Positions 26,953-35,019 of a DNA stretch of 64,000 nucleotides are shown piece after piece. Each line of letters begins with the position of its first letter. Within the stretch, counting starts at the first letter, position 1. The DNA comes from Bacteroidia bacterium (GTDB lineage Bacteria; Bacteroidota; Bacteroidia; J057; JADKCL01), in NCBI GenBank assembly GCA_020635905.1, contig JACJYV010000008.1:248001-312000 (forward strand), given 5' to 3'. Both the position numbers and the translations under genes were made by a program. Under the pieces are notes generated by a model. It had not been told where the DNA came from and did not search any database. It was given only the letters and a program-made list of their open reading frames with translations.

Positions 26953-27657
26953 TTAAAATGGGTATAAAACTTCCCGCAGAACTTCCTGAATCAAAGGATA
27001 GGTATCGGGCATGGAAGCCTTCAGTTCATAGGCAGGAAACCAGCGCACATCCGTGATTCCTTCTTCCAGTTGGGGAATGAGTTCTTCGCGGCTTTTGCAG
27101 GGCATCAGAAACCAGTAAGTGGTCTTGAAACGCCACACCCCAGCATTCCTGCCGCGGAAAATGTGGTAGGTTTCCCTCAGTTTTTTGCCCAGGGTGTGGG
27201 AATGAATCCCCGTTTCCTCCCGCATTTCGCGCATGGCTGCGGCGGGGATGGACTCATTCAGATCCACCTTTCCCTTGGCCAGATCCCAGTTTTCGTAGCG
27301 GTAGATCAGCAATAATTCCCCGGCGGGAGACACGGGCACCCCACCTGCCGCAACCAGGGGTTTGAAATATTTTCTGAATTTGCGGGCAAAAGCCTGGAGT
27401 TTGCCATTCCCCTGAAAGCACACGTTGATACGGGCCTCCACGCTGGCCATGGGCTTCATTTTGAGGAAGGAAACAAATTTCCCACACCATTCAGGATCAG
27501 GATCGGCCATGATATAAAAAACCTGACCCGGAAAATCGGGCCCGGGACCAGTCAATTGTTGCTTTACCTGCTTTAAAGTGTGGGTTTCAAAGGAAAACTG
27601 AGGAAACTCATTTTTTCTGAGCAAAGAGACCCACAACTTGTTATGAAAAATATTCAT
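26953..27657 (-). CDS. NUDIX hydrolase
   Basis: A 234-aa protein with an N-terminal region of about 95 residues of unknown type and a NUDIX domain from about residue 100. The NUDIX box is complete: GKVDLNESIPAAAMREMREE, then TGI, matching Gx5Ex7REUxEExGU. The domain begins AAGGVPVSPAGELLLIYR. The substrate is unknown. It is divergent from pyrE with a 26-bp gap, an arrangement I have seen repeatedly in Bacteroidota, which hints at a link with nucleotide metabolism. Its 3' end abuts the palindromic repeat. Confidence 0.9.
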   Translation of the reverse strand: MNIFHNKLWVSLLRKNEFPQFSFETHTLKQVKQQLTGPGPDFPGQVFYIMADPDPEWCGKFVSFLKMKPMASVEARINVCFQGNGKLQAFARKFRKYFKPLVAAGGVPVSPAGELLLIYRYENWDLAKGKVDLNESIPAAAMREMREETGIHSHTLGKKLRETYHIFRGRNAGVWRFKTTYWFLMPCKSREELIPQLEEGITDVRWFPAYELKASMPDTYPLIQEVLREVLYPF

Positions 27658-27664
27658 AGTTTTG
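27638..27664 (+). promoter_or_regulatory. Probable pyrE promoter
   Basis: TAGTTTTG at 27657-27664 fits the TAnnTTTG -7 consensus, with a TTG at 27638-27640 16 bp upstream as a weak -33 element. Transcription would start about 12 nt before the pyrE ATG. The site overlaps the first codons of the divergent NUDIX gene. Confidence 0.4.
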
Positions 27665-27683
27665 ACCCCTAAACAGATCGATC

Positions 27684-28325
27684 ATGGCTGCAAATATCGC
27701 CGCTGAATTATTAAAAATCCAGGCCGTTAAGCTAAATCCTGAAAATCCTTATACCTGGGCCTCAGGATGGCGCTCTCCCATCTATTGCGACAACCGCCAG
27801 GCGCTTTCTTTTCCAGAGCTTCGCTCTGAGATCAAATCGCAGCTGGCGCAGTTGATAAGGGAGCGGTTTCCTTCGGTCGAAGGCATTGCAGGTGTGGCCA
27901 CGGCGGGCATTCCCCACGGAGCGCTGGTGGCGGACGAACTGGGCCTGCCCTTTATTTACATTCGCAGCAAACCCAAGGGCCACGGCCTGACCAACCAGGT
28001 TGAGGGACGGATCACGCCCGGGGCGGCTTATGTACTGGTCGAAGATCTCATTTCCACGGGTGGCAGTGTGCTGGCCGCGGCAGAAGGGCTGGAAAATGCA
28101 GGAGGAGATGTAATTGGGGTAGTTTCTGTATTCAGCTATGGATTTCCCCAGGCCGATCAGGCCTTTGAAAAGGCAGGGATTCGCTATGCTTCCCTCACAA
28201 ATCTGGAAGATCTTTTGCAGAAAGCTGTTGAAATTAACTATATTCAACCCGCTGATCTGGACACCATCCGTGAATGGAGAAAATCTCCTGAACAATGGCG
28301 CCAGAACCCAGTCAATAATTCATAA
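27684..28325 (+). CDS. pyrE: Orotate phosphoribosyltransferase
   Basis: A 213-aa enzyme that makes orotidine 5'-monophosphate from orotate and PRPP in pyrimidine synthesis. Family features are YTWASGWRSPIYCDNR near the N-terminus, GVATAGIPHGALVAD, the KPKGHG loop, and the PRPP-binding motif VLVEDLISTGGSVLAA near residues 113-128. Length and order are typical. The next gene, nuoC, starts 12 bp after its stop, so the two are likely co-transcribed. Confidence 0.95.
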   Translation: MAANIAAELLKIQAVKLNPENPYTWASGWRSPIYCDNRQALSFPELRSEIKSQLAQLIRERFPSVEGIAGVATAGIPHGALVADELGLPFIYIRSKPKGHGLTNQVEGRITPGAAYVLVEDLISTGGSVLAAAEGLENAGGDVIGVVSVFSYGFPQADQAFEKAGIRYASLTNLEDLLQKAVEINYIQPADLDTIREWRKSPEQWRQNPVNNS

Positions 28326-28337
28326 TTTTCGGAAAAA

Positions 28338-28835
28338 ATGAGCACTCTTCCGCAGGAATATCAAGACAGCGAATTCGAATCCTACGTGATCGAAACCCGG
28401 GAATATGCCGGGGAACTGACCATTGAAGTCAAGGCTGAAGCCATTCTGGCTGCATGTCAGATCCTGAAAAGCAAATTCGGCTTCAATTACCTGGCCGACA
28501 TTACAGGCATTGATTATTACACAGATAATAAGCGATTCGGGGTTTCCTACAACCTGGTGAACATGGGCGAAGGCAAGCGCATCCGGGTTACGGCACGGGT
28601 GGAAGAAAGCAAGCCAGAGCTTCACTCCGTGACCACGGTCTGGACCGCGGCCAACTGGTTTGAGCGTGAAGTGCTGGACATGGTAGGCATCCATTTCCGC
28701 GGAAATCACGACATGCGCAGAATTTTCATGCCCGAGGATTTTGAATACTATCCGCTCCGCAAGGAATTCCCCCTGATTGGCATCCCAGGCTCGATTCAGA
28801 TGCCCGAAAAGGATCCCCCAAAACCTTATAAATAA
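28338..28835 (+). CDS. nuoC: NADH-quinone oxidoreductase subunit C (30 kDa), isolated
   Basis: A 165-aa subunit C of respiratory complex I, a peripheral-arm protein. It carries the 30-kDa signature WFEREVLDMVGIHFRGNHD followed by MRRIFMPEDF and PLRKEFPL, plus the upstream LADITGIDY motif. No other nuo gene lies in the window; the gene sits 12 bp after pyrE and is followed by an unrelated gene. In most Bacteroidota nuoC lies inside the nuoA-N cluster, so this is either a separated copy or an extra one. Confidence 0.9.
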   Translation: MSTLPQEYQDSEFESYVIETREYAGELTIEVKAEAILAACQILKSKFGFNYLADITGIDYYTDNKRFGVSYNLVNMGEGKRIRVTARVEESKPELHSVTTVWTAANWFEREVLDMVGIHFRGNHDMRRIFMPEDFEYYPLRKEFPLIGIPGSIQMPEKDPPKPYK

Positions 28836-28971
28836 TCCCCTGAGCGGGATCATTTTTCGGCACAGGATTTGCACCCTCTTTGTTTGGAAGTGAAAAGATT
28901 CTCCTTTGATATTAATCGTTTGGGTTGTATCTTTTCTCTCTGATTTAAAGGCTGTATAGATCTGTAAAAGA

Positions 28972-29631
28972 ATGGTTTCGCTAACGATTCGTTTCCTGTT
29001 AATTTTTGCTGCTTTGTTCGGTGCCAACCCGGATTCTTCTCCGAGTCAGGCAATGGATAAAGTGATCGTGGTCGATCTGAAAGTACCTGGTCCGCAGGAG
29101 GCGGAAAAGTGCTATCTGAGCGTCTATGACAAAGGAAGGGTTGAGTTGAATATTGATATCGACGACACCCTGAACACGCTCCCCGATTTCATATTTGAGG
29201 AGGATCCCCTGGAAGGGCCAAATTGCTTTATGCCAGAGATGAAGTTGATTTACAAGGAATATACCTACGTGATCAGCCTCTACTGCACCAAAGTAAAAAA
29301 ATATAAAAATTCATCTGCCTACACCCCTTCCAACCAGCAGATCAAAAACGATCTGGCCATCACGGAATCTGTGCTGGACTATCTGGAAAAAATCCGCAAA
29401 ACACACTTCGGACCCAATGCCGACAAAAGCAATCTGGATAAGTTTGTGAAGAAGGAAAAGTTGGGGGAAGATGATATCGACGAACTCGAACTGCTCAAAG
29501 ACGGGGACGACGACGATTCTGATCTGCAAAAGGATGCCCTCGACAAGGATGGCTGGTTTGACGACGTACAAACTCCCACCGAAAACCTCCAGAACGAGGT
29601 GGACGACGACGACGACGGAAAGCATAAATAA
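28972..29631 (+). CDS. Hypothetical secreted protein with acidic tail
   Basis: A 219-aa protein with an N-terminal hydrophobic segment (about residues 3-18) likely acting as a signal peptide, a middle domain with two or three cysteines (EAEKCYLSVYDKG, GPNCFMPEMK, ISLYCTKVK), and a strongly acidic C-terminal third (DGDDDDSD and EVDDDDDGKHK). The aspartate-rich tail suggests Ca2+ binding or simply a disordered end. I recognise no family. It stands alone, 137 bp after nuoC. Confidence 0.7.
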   Translation: MVSLTIRFLLIFAALFGANPDSSPSQAMDKVIVVDLKVPGPQEAEKCYLSVYDKGRVELNIDIDDTLNTLPDFIFEEDPLEGPNCFMPEMKLIYKEYTYVISLYCTKVKKYKNSSAYTPSNQQIKNDLAITESVLDYLEKIRKTHFGPNADKSNLDKFVKKEKLGEDDIDELELLKDGDDDDSDLQKDALDKDGWFDDVQTPTENLQNEVDDDDDGKHK

Positions 29632-29778
29632 TTCTTTTTAAGCGGCGAGCTTCTGGCTGCGGGCTTCGAGTGATCTTGTTTGGCGCTGCCAAATGGGTGA
29701 TTATGCTCAAGCCTTTCCCCTCCCACAAATTAATTTCCCATCCCTCTGCTGAAACCTTGCAATTTTCCTTCCGTATCT

Positions 29779-29797
29779 TAACTTTGTATTGCAAAGT
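29779..29797 (+). promoter_or_regulatory. Promoter and palindromic operator of the winged-helix regulator operon
   Basis: TAACTTTG at 29779-29786 matches the -7 consensus and lies inside a palindrome ACTTTG-N5-CAAAGT (29781-29797), which is followed by ACTTTT and then the ATG at 29806. The same 17-bp core recurs at 30791-30807. A repressor bound here would block transcription start directly. Confidence 0.6.
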
Positions 29798-29805
29798 ACT
29801 TTTTC

Positions 29806-30453
29806 ATGGAAGACCTCAAATCGCATCTCAAGGATATTTCCGAAATCCGCACCCTGATGGAACGGTCCACAAAGTTTTTGTCGCTGAGCGGCCTTTCGGG
29901 GGTAAGCGCAGGAATCTGCGCCCTGGTGGGCGCAGGAGTGGCCTGGAACTGGCTGACCGCCCGTGGCTGGCATGCTGATGAAGCTTTTTCCGCGGGAACT
30001 TATCTGTATGCTCTGCGGGGTCTGGAGTGGGACTTTGTGCAATTCTTTTTTCTGGATGCGGGGCTGACTTTGGTCCTGGCCTTGGCTACGGCCATGTTTT
30101 TTTCCCTTCGCATGGCCCGCAAAAAAGGATTGCCCATCTGGAACAAAACCGCACTCAATCTCGGGATCAACATGGCGATCCCGTTGGTGGCGGGCGGATT
30201 GCTTTGCCTGATTCAGTTGTACCACGGCGTATTTGGCTGGATCGCCTCCACCACCCTGCTGTTCTATGGAATGGCCCTGCTCAATGCAAGTAAATACACT
30301 CTGCCCGAAATTCGCTGGCTGGGCGTCTCAGAGATAGCCCTGGGACTGGCTTGCGCCTTCTTGCCTGGCTATGGCCTGCACTTTTGGGCGATTGGCTTCG
30401 GGTTGCTGCACATAGTGTACGGCATTGTGATGTATATGCGCTACGAAAGATGA
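29806..30453 (+). CDS. Hypothetical multi-pass membrane protein
   Basis: A 215-aa protein with an N-terminal soluble stretch of about 25 residues followed by roughly six membrane helices. No domain is recognised. It overlaps the following winged-helix regulator gene by 4 bp (ATGA at 30450), and this membrane-protein-plus-small-regulator pair recurs in Bacteroidota. A promoter with a palindromic operator lies directly upstream, so the pair is probably autoregulated. A sensor or stress role is possible but unproven. Confidence 0.75.
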   Translation: MEDLKSHLKDISEIRTLMERSTKFLSLSGLSGVSAGICALVGAGVAWNWLTARGWHADEAFSAGTYLYALRGLEWDFVQFFFLDAGLTLVLALATAMFFSLRMARKKGLPIWNKTALNLGINMAIPLVAGGLLCLIQLYHGVFGWIASTTLLFYGMALLNASKYTLPEIRWLGVSEIALGLACAFLPGYGLHFWAIGFGLLHIVYGIVMYMRYER

Positions 30454-30743
30454 AGGACATATTGTCCAAATTGAATAAAGCCTTTGAAAACCGGGTGCGC
30501 CTGGCGATCATGTCCCTGCTTATGGTGAACGAATCCCTGGATTTCAACCACCTGAAGGAGGTACTTGACCTGACCGACGGCAACCTGGCCAGCCACGCGG
30601 CCAAGCTCGAAGCCGAGGATTTCCTCGAAATCCGCAAGGAGTTTGTGGGCAAAAAGCCCCATACCACCTACCGGGCCACCAAAGCTGGCAAAAAAGCATT
30701 CCAGGAGCACCTGGATGCCCTCGAACAATTACTGAAAGGATAA
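30450..30743 (+). CDS. Small winged-helix transcriptional regulator
   Basis: A 97-aa one-domain regulator, set to start at the ATG at 30450 that overlaps the upstream stop; a longer frame from 30351 would lie inside the membrane-protein gene. It begins KLNKAFENRVRLAIMSLL, has a recognition helix in LTDGNLASHAAKLEAEDF, and a wing in KPHTTYRATKAGKKAF, all typical of the winged-helix DNA-binding family (HTH_27/MarR-ArsR-like) common in Bacteroidota. It very likely binds the two ACTTTG-N5-CAAAGT palindromes that bracket its operon. Confidence 0.85.
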   Translation: MKDILSKLNKAFENRVRLAIMSLLMVNESLDFNHLKEVLDLTDGNLASHAAKLEAEDFLEIRKEFVGKKPHTTYRATKAGKKAFQEHLDALEQLLKG

Positions 30744-30790
30744 ACCCATGAAAACAAGCAAGAGCAGATGCTCTTTTCTTTTGCTTCATT

Positions 30791-30807
30791 ACTTTGCAAT
30801 GCAAAGT
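30791..30807. promoter_or_regulatory. Second copy of the palindromic operator
   Basis: ACTTTGCAATGCAAAGT, a near-perfect palindrome with the same half-sites as at 29781-29797 and the same trailing ACTTTT. It lies 48 bp after the regulator's stop codon. An ATG at 30829 after it opens only a 12-codon frame, so the site either drives the downstream operon from 31.1 kb or has lost its original gene to the repeats inserted next to it. Confidence 0.55.
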
Positions 30808-30843
30808 ACTTTTAACAAACAATTTACATGGATGGTTTACCTG

Positions 30844-30917
30844 GACAAGGCATGCCCTGTCTCTGACCAAATTAAAATCAGACAAATGCGAACTCAATGC
30901 TGAATCTCAGAACTCAG
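30844..30917. repeat. 74-bp direct repeat, copy 1
   Basis: It begins with a near-palindrome GACAAGGCATGCCCTGTC and ends in CTGAATCTCAGAACTCAG. Copy 2 at 30990-31063 differs at only about four positions. No coding frame of note lies in 30744-31127. Confidence 0.8.
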
Positions 30918-30985
30918 AAACCCCGCTTAATACAGACAGGGCATTGCTTGCCTGCAAGACCTGAACGCCAAACTCCAATATTAAT

Positions 30986-31063
30986 CAGAGACAAGGCATG
31001 CCCTGTCTCTGACCAATTTAAAATCAGGAAAATGCGAAATCAATGCTGAATCTCAGAACTCAG
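30986..31063. repeat. 74-bp direct repeat, copy 2, with 26-bp palindrome
   Basis: The repeat proper is 30990-31063. Its start is part of a 26-bp palindrome (30986-31011, CAGAGACA...TGTCTCTG arms around AGGCATGCCC with one mismatched pair). A third partial version, GACAGGGCATTGCTTGCC, lies between the copies near 30937. The palindrome resembles dispersed GAGACAAGGCATGCCTTGTCTC elements known in several phyla. Confidence 0.7.
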
Positions 31064-31127
31064 AACTCAGGCCAAAGGCCCCACCATGTGGCAACTCAAA
31101 ACCAACAACCACCAACCACCAACCAAA

Positions 31128-31259
31128 ATGAAACGCTTACTCAATACATCCCGCAACTTGCTCCTCTTCCTCCCGCATCTGCTCATTTTGCGCAGATTTC
31201 GCCTCCACAATACTGACCTTTATCTGATCCTAACCCTGTTGAAGCATGAAAACAACTGA
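31128..31259 (+). CDS. Short hydrophobic ORF upstream of the membrane-protein operon
   Basis: A 43-codon frame, MKRLLNTSRNLLLFLPHLL onward, ending HENN. It overlaps the start of the next gene by 14 bp, which would allow translational coupling. The composition (Leu- and Arg-rich) could be a small membrane peptide. Support is limited to length, position and overlap. Confidence 0.3.
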   Translation: MKRLLNTSRNLLLFLPHLLILRRFRLHNTDLYLILTLLKHENN

Positions 31260-31752
31260 TTCTTCCATCATTCTTTCCCCTGCCTTGCTGAAAGCCACCT
31301 TTGCCTCCGGGCTGACCACCGTGTTGATGGCGCCCCTGTTGGTTTTGCTGGTCCTCTTTTTCACAGACCGCCATAAATTCGATTTCCTTTATGAATTTGG
31401 CCCCGTTCTCATTGGTTGGGGACTGGCCGCTGGCCTGGCCGTAGGCCTGCTCTTTCTGGTGTTCATCCCCATAACCATTTTGTTTCAAAAGCAATTGGCG
31501 GGGAAACCCCTGGGAATAATTCTCATTCCCTTCCTGCTGGCTGCCCTGGGGACGGGTCTGCTGGCACAAGGCGCCACCTTTGGATTCAGGTTTGCTGATT
31601 CATTTATCATGGCACTCACTTTCGCCAATCTGGTTTGCCTGGTGACGGGCAGCCTGATTTTCACCTGCCTCATGTCCGCAGGCCTGCCAAAGCCTGAAAA
31701 TGGGCAGGATTTTTACCAAACAGGTGAGGATATTTTTGTAGAACAATTTTAA
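31246..31752 (+). CDS. Hypothetical membrane protein
   Basis: A 168-aa protein with four predicted membrane helices (about residues 22-40, 52-74, 90-108 and 116-142) and a short polar C-terminal tail. No family is recognised. It is followed 9 bp later by the DUF4173 gene and then by two more genes on the same strand with small gaps, indicating one operon (31.2-34.8 kb). Confidence 0.75.
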   Translation: MKTTDSSIILSPALLKATFASGLTTVLMAPLLVLLVLFFTDRHKFDFLYEFGPVLIGWGLAAGLAVGLLFLVFIPITILFQKQLAGKPLGIILIPFLLAALGTGLLAQGATFGFRFADSFIMALTFANLVCLVTGSLIFTCLMSAGLPKPENGQDFYQTGEDIFVEQF

Positions 31753-31761
31753 AGGAAGGCC

Positions 31762-33273
31762 ATGAAACATATAAAAATCCCCCTGCTTTTCTCCCTGCTG
31801 GTGCTGTATCAGTTTCTCTTTTGGGGAGAAAAATCGGGTCTGAACATCCTGCTGTTTACCCTGGCCCTGGGCTTCGCCCTGGCCTGGACCCATCCCGGCT
31901 GGCTGCGGTCGCGGCCCGCCCTGATTACTGCCGCAGGCACTTTGTTGGCCGCTCTGCTGGTGGTCTTCAATAACTCTGCCGCAGCTTCTGTGGTGCATAT
32001 TTGCTCGGCCCTGGCTTTCCTGGGCTTCGCCCAGGAAACGGAATTGCGCAGCCTGCACAGCGCTTTGGGAACCTTTCTGGGCAATTTGTTTAAAGCTCCC
32101 ATCACATCCATGGGCAAATTCCTTTCCCAACCCCGCCTTGGACCTGTGCTGAGGCCTGCCCTCCCCTACCTGCGCATCAGCCTGTTTCCTCTGGTGGTGG
32201 TTACCATTTTCTTCTGCATATTCATGATGGCCAACCAGCGATTCAGCGAGTTGACCCTGCTGCTGGGTGAAAATTTCGGGCAATGGGTTCAGAATCTGCT
32301 GCAAAACTTCAACCTGGCCTGGGTGGGATTTATCCTTGCGGGTGTACTTTTCTTGTTGGGAATAATCTTTCCGGGTGGAGTGAAACGGTTTTTGAAAGAA
32401 GATCTTTCAGCAAGCAACGAGATTGTACGGGTGCGGAAAGTGAAAAATTTTGCTTCGCCCGTTGGATTGCGCAAAGAATACCGTGCCGCTCTGATGTTGC
32501 TCATCATGGTGAATCTGCTGTTGCTGGTTGTAAATCTGGTGGATATTTCCTGGATCTGGATTGGATTTGTGGTTCCGGACAATTTCAACCTTTCCCAGTT
32601 TGTCCACGAAGGAACGTACCTGCTGATTCTGAGCATATTGCTTTCCATGGGCATCATGTTGTTTTTCTTTCGGGCCAATCAAAATTTTTACCCCAAAAGT
32701 AAACTCCTGCGGATGGGCGCCTATGCCTGGATCATTCAGAATGTCTTCCTCACCCTTTCAGTCGCTTTGCGAAATTATTACTACATCGACCACCACGGAC
32801 TGGCCTACAAACGGATTGGGGTGATCTTTTTCCTTGCGCTGGTGATCTTTGGTCTGATCTCCCTTTTCCTTAAAATCAGGGACAAAAAATCGGGTTGGTT
32901 TCTGGTGCGCACCAACAGTTGGGCAGTCTATGGGGTGATGCTGCTGTTGGCTCTATTCAACTGGGATATTTTAATTGCAAAATATAACCTCAATCATACC
33001 ACAGACAAGGATATTGACGTTGCATTTTTAATGTCCCTGTCGGATAAGGCCCTGCCCGTGCTCTACCAGCACCGCGAGGTTTTTTCGAATGAAAAAGTCG
33101 TGGATTACCGTACCCAACGGGGACAACTGGATGAGTTATTTTGGCGAATTTCAGGCTTCAATCAGTCCCAGAAGGAATATTCCTGGGTTTCCTGGAATCT
33201 GTCTGACCAACGTACCGCGGCGTACTTTGAGGCAAACGGATTCAGAAACGAAGAATTTTCTTGTGCAAAGTGA
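31762..33273 (+). CDS. DUF4173 membrane protein
   Basis: A 503-aa protein with about ten to twelve membrane helices. The central and C-terminal parts fit DUF4173: MVNLLLLVVNLVDISWIW, FNLSQFVHEGTYLLILSILL, and NSWAVYGVMLLLALFNWDIL followed by IAKYNL. The C-terminal 90 residues after the last helix are soluble (LSDKALPVLYQHREVF). The function of DUF4173 is unknown; its genes often accompany small regulators of the winged-helix type, as here. Confidence 0.85.
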   Translation: MKHIKIPLLFSLLVLYQFLFWGEKSGLNILLFTLALGFALAWTHPGWLRSRPALITAAGTLLAALLVVFNNSAAASVVHICSALAFLGFAQETELRSLHSALGTFLGNLFKAPITSMGKFLSQPRLGPVLRPALPYLRISLFPLVVVTIFFCIFMMANQRFSELTLLLGENFGQWVQNLLQNFNLAWVGFILAGVLFLLGIIFPGGVKRFLKEDLSASNEIVRVRKVKNFASPVGLRKEYRAALMLLIMVNLLLLVVNLVDISWIWIGFVVPDNFNLSQFVHEGTYLLILSILLSMGIMLFFFRANQNFYPKSKLLRMGAYAWIIQNVFLTLSVALRNYYYIDHHGLAYKRIGVIFFLALVIFGLISLFLKIRDKKSGWFLVRTNSWAVYGVMLLLALFNWDILIAKYNLNHTTDKDIDVAFLMSLSDKALPVLYQHREVFSNEKVVDYRTQRGQLDELFWRISGFNQSQKEYSWVSWNLSDQRTAAYFEANGFRNEEFSCAK

Positions 33274-33306
33274 CCTGAAATTTCACCTCTGAGAGAAAGA
33301 AAAGCC

Positions 33307-33846
33307 ATGAAAAGAATGCTCAAACGACTATACGCAGGAACAGTCTCCAGCCTGTTTGCCGGGATCACCACAGGAATGGTGTCAACCGCCATTTTCCTTC
33401 CTATCCTCATATGGATGGAAGGCATGCCCCCCAGCGATGCCTGGTTCGTTTTTCCGGCCACGGGAGGGATTTTCACCCTTGCCGGGCTGTTGGGCGCATT
33501 TTTCTGGCTGTTTCCCTGGGCCGCCCTCCTGAGCATCAAAGACAGGATTCCGCCTACTTCGGGCATATTTTCTCTCCAAACCCTCATGACGGTTCTGGTT
33601 TACGCGGTTCTGGGCGCATTCCTTATGCCCAAAATTGGCAATTTCCAACCAGAGATTGTTCTTCTTGCCTCCACCCTGATCGGGGCGGTAACGGGATCTG
33701 CAGTCTTCAGTTGGTGGTATCCGCGCCTGTCTGAGGATAAAATGGTCAAAGCTGCTCCCGTAAAAAACGGGGATGCCAGCCTGGGCTATGTCACGGAAGT
33801 GGAATTTAACCGGGAATCTGACCCCTTTTCTGTGCTGAATCAATAA
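33307..33846 (+). CDS. Hypothetical membrane protein
   Basis: A 179-aa protein with four predicted membrane helices between residues 12 and 140 and a polar C-terminal tail of about 35 residues. No domain is recognised. It lies between the DUF4173 gene (33 bp upstream) and the EEP-fold gene (4 bp downstream). Confidence 0.7.
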   Translation: MKRMLKRLYAGTVSSLFAGITTGMVSTAIFLPILIWMEGMPPSDAWFVFPATGGIFTLAGLLGAFFWLFPWAALLSIKDRIPPTSGIFSLQTLMTVLVYAVLGAFLMPKIGNFQPEIVLLASTLIGAVTGSAVFSWWYPRLSEDKMVKAAPVKNGDASLGYVTEVEFNRESDPFSVLNQ

Positions 33847-33850
33847 CAGA

Positions 33851-34804
33851 ATGCGACCCATGAAACGCAAAATCAACCCGGGAAAGCTGCCACAATGGAT
33901 TACAGGAATTCTGCTCCTGTCTGCTTCCGTGCTGTGCCTGACCAGCAGCGATAATTTCGTTTCCAGCATGCTCCAGACCTTTGCCGTGCAATTGCTTGCC
34001 TTCACGGCCGTCACTTCCGTGGCCGCCCTGATGATGAAGCGCCAGATTCTGGCCACCTTTTGCGGGCTGAGCGCCCTGCTGCTCTTCGTATTTCTGCTGC
34101 CTTTTCTGGGCATGCAGTTTTCGGTCCCACAGGAAGGCGAAGCCGAGCTGCGGGTGGCGCATTTCAATGTGCTGGAAGAAAATGACGACCACGATTTGCT
34201 CATTTGCAATGCCATGGATACCCAGGCCGACCTGCTTTCCTTTCAGGAGGTGGACGATACCTGGGCAGATTCCCTGAATGAGTTGCTGGCTATGGAATAT
34301 CCCTACTCGCGGATCATTCCGCGGGAAAATCACCTGGGAATGGCGCTTTTCTCCAAATACCCCCTGCGCGATCTGCACGAAAAGGAATACGACGGCCTGC
34401 CCAATCTGTCGGGCCGGGTGTGTCTGCCCGCAGGTTGTGTTGGATTTGTGGCCAGCAACAGTCCCCGCAGCACCACTTCAGACAGCATCGCCCGTCGCAA
34501 CGCCCATCTGCACCAGTTGGAAAACTGGCTTCAGGAAATGAAAGGCCCCAAAATAGCCATTGGCGACCTGCAAATGGCGCCCTTGTCGGCCCAGATGGAT
34601 ACTTTCCAGTTGCAAACCCGCATGCTGGACAGCCGCCAAAGCCTGAGCGCCCGCGCGGGAGCCCTGACCATTCCTTCAGAAGAATTTGTGGACTATATTT
34701 TCCACTCTGAAGAACTTAATTGCCTTGGATTTTCCCACCTTGATTCCACCCGCTCGGGCCAACCCGGCATTTTGGGTTGGTATAAATGGCGAAGGGAATC
34801 TTAG
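33851..34804 (+). CDS. Endonuclease/exonuclease/phosphatase-fold protein, probably degenerate
   Basis: A 317-aa protein with about three N-terminal membrane helices (residues 15-90) and an EEP-like domain from about 100 on: RVAHFNVLEEN, then ADLLSFQEVDD (the metal-binding Glu position) and GMALFSKYPL. Key later motifs are altered: the GDFN site reads GDLQ, the internal H-x-P block reads ASNSPRS, and the terminal SDHxP is replaced by SGQPGIL, so the catalytic His is missing. It may be a binding protein rather than a nuclease. It is the last gene of the 31.2-34.8 kb operon. Confidence 0.78.
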   Translation: MRPMKRKINPGKLPQWITGILLLSASVLCLTSSDNFVSSMLQTFAVQLLAFTAVTSVAALMMKRQILATFCGLSALLLFVFLLPFLGMQFSVPQEGEAELRVAHFNVLEENDDHDLLICNAMDTQADLLSFQEVDDTWADSLNELLAMEYPYSRIIPRENHLGMALFSKYPLRDLHEKEYDGLPNLSGRVCLPAGCVGFVASNSPRSTTSDSIARRNAHLHQLENWLQEMKGPKIAIGDLQMAPLSAQMDTFQLQTRMLDSRQSLSARAGALTIPSEEFVDYIFHSEELNCLGFSHLDSTRSGQPGILGWYKWRRES

Positions 34805-35019
34805 GTGAAGATGTGAGACTTTGAGATTTAAGATATTAGAGAGCAGTGGATTCTGTAGTTAATCGATTTAAAATGCTCAAAATCATCCAATCTCTCCTAT
34901 CTAAAATCTACCATCTATCCGACTGACATCAAAAACTTAAGAGCCAACGCATGCACTGGCTCTATCTAAGGTAAAATCAAAAACTCCTATCCAACATCTA
35001 CCCATCTAAAATCTAAAAA

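Noticed and set aside
34940..34963. AGAGCCA...TGGCTCT hairpin as a terminator after the EEP-fold gene
   Set aside because: The stem is only 7 bp with a 10-nt loop and no T-run follows on either strand.
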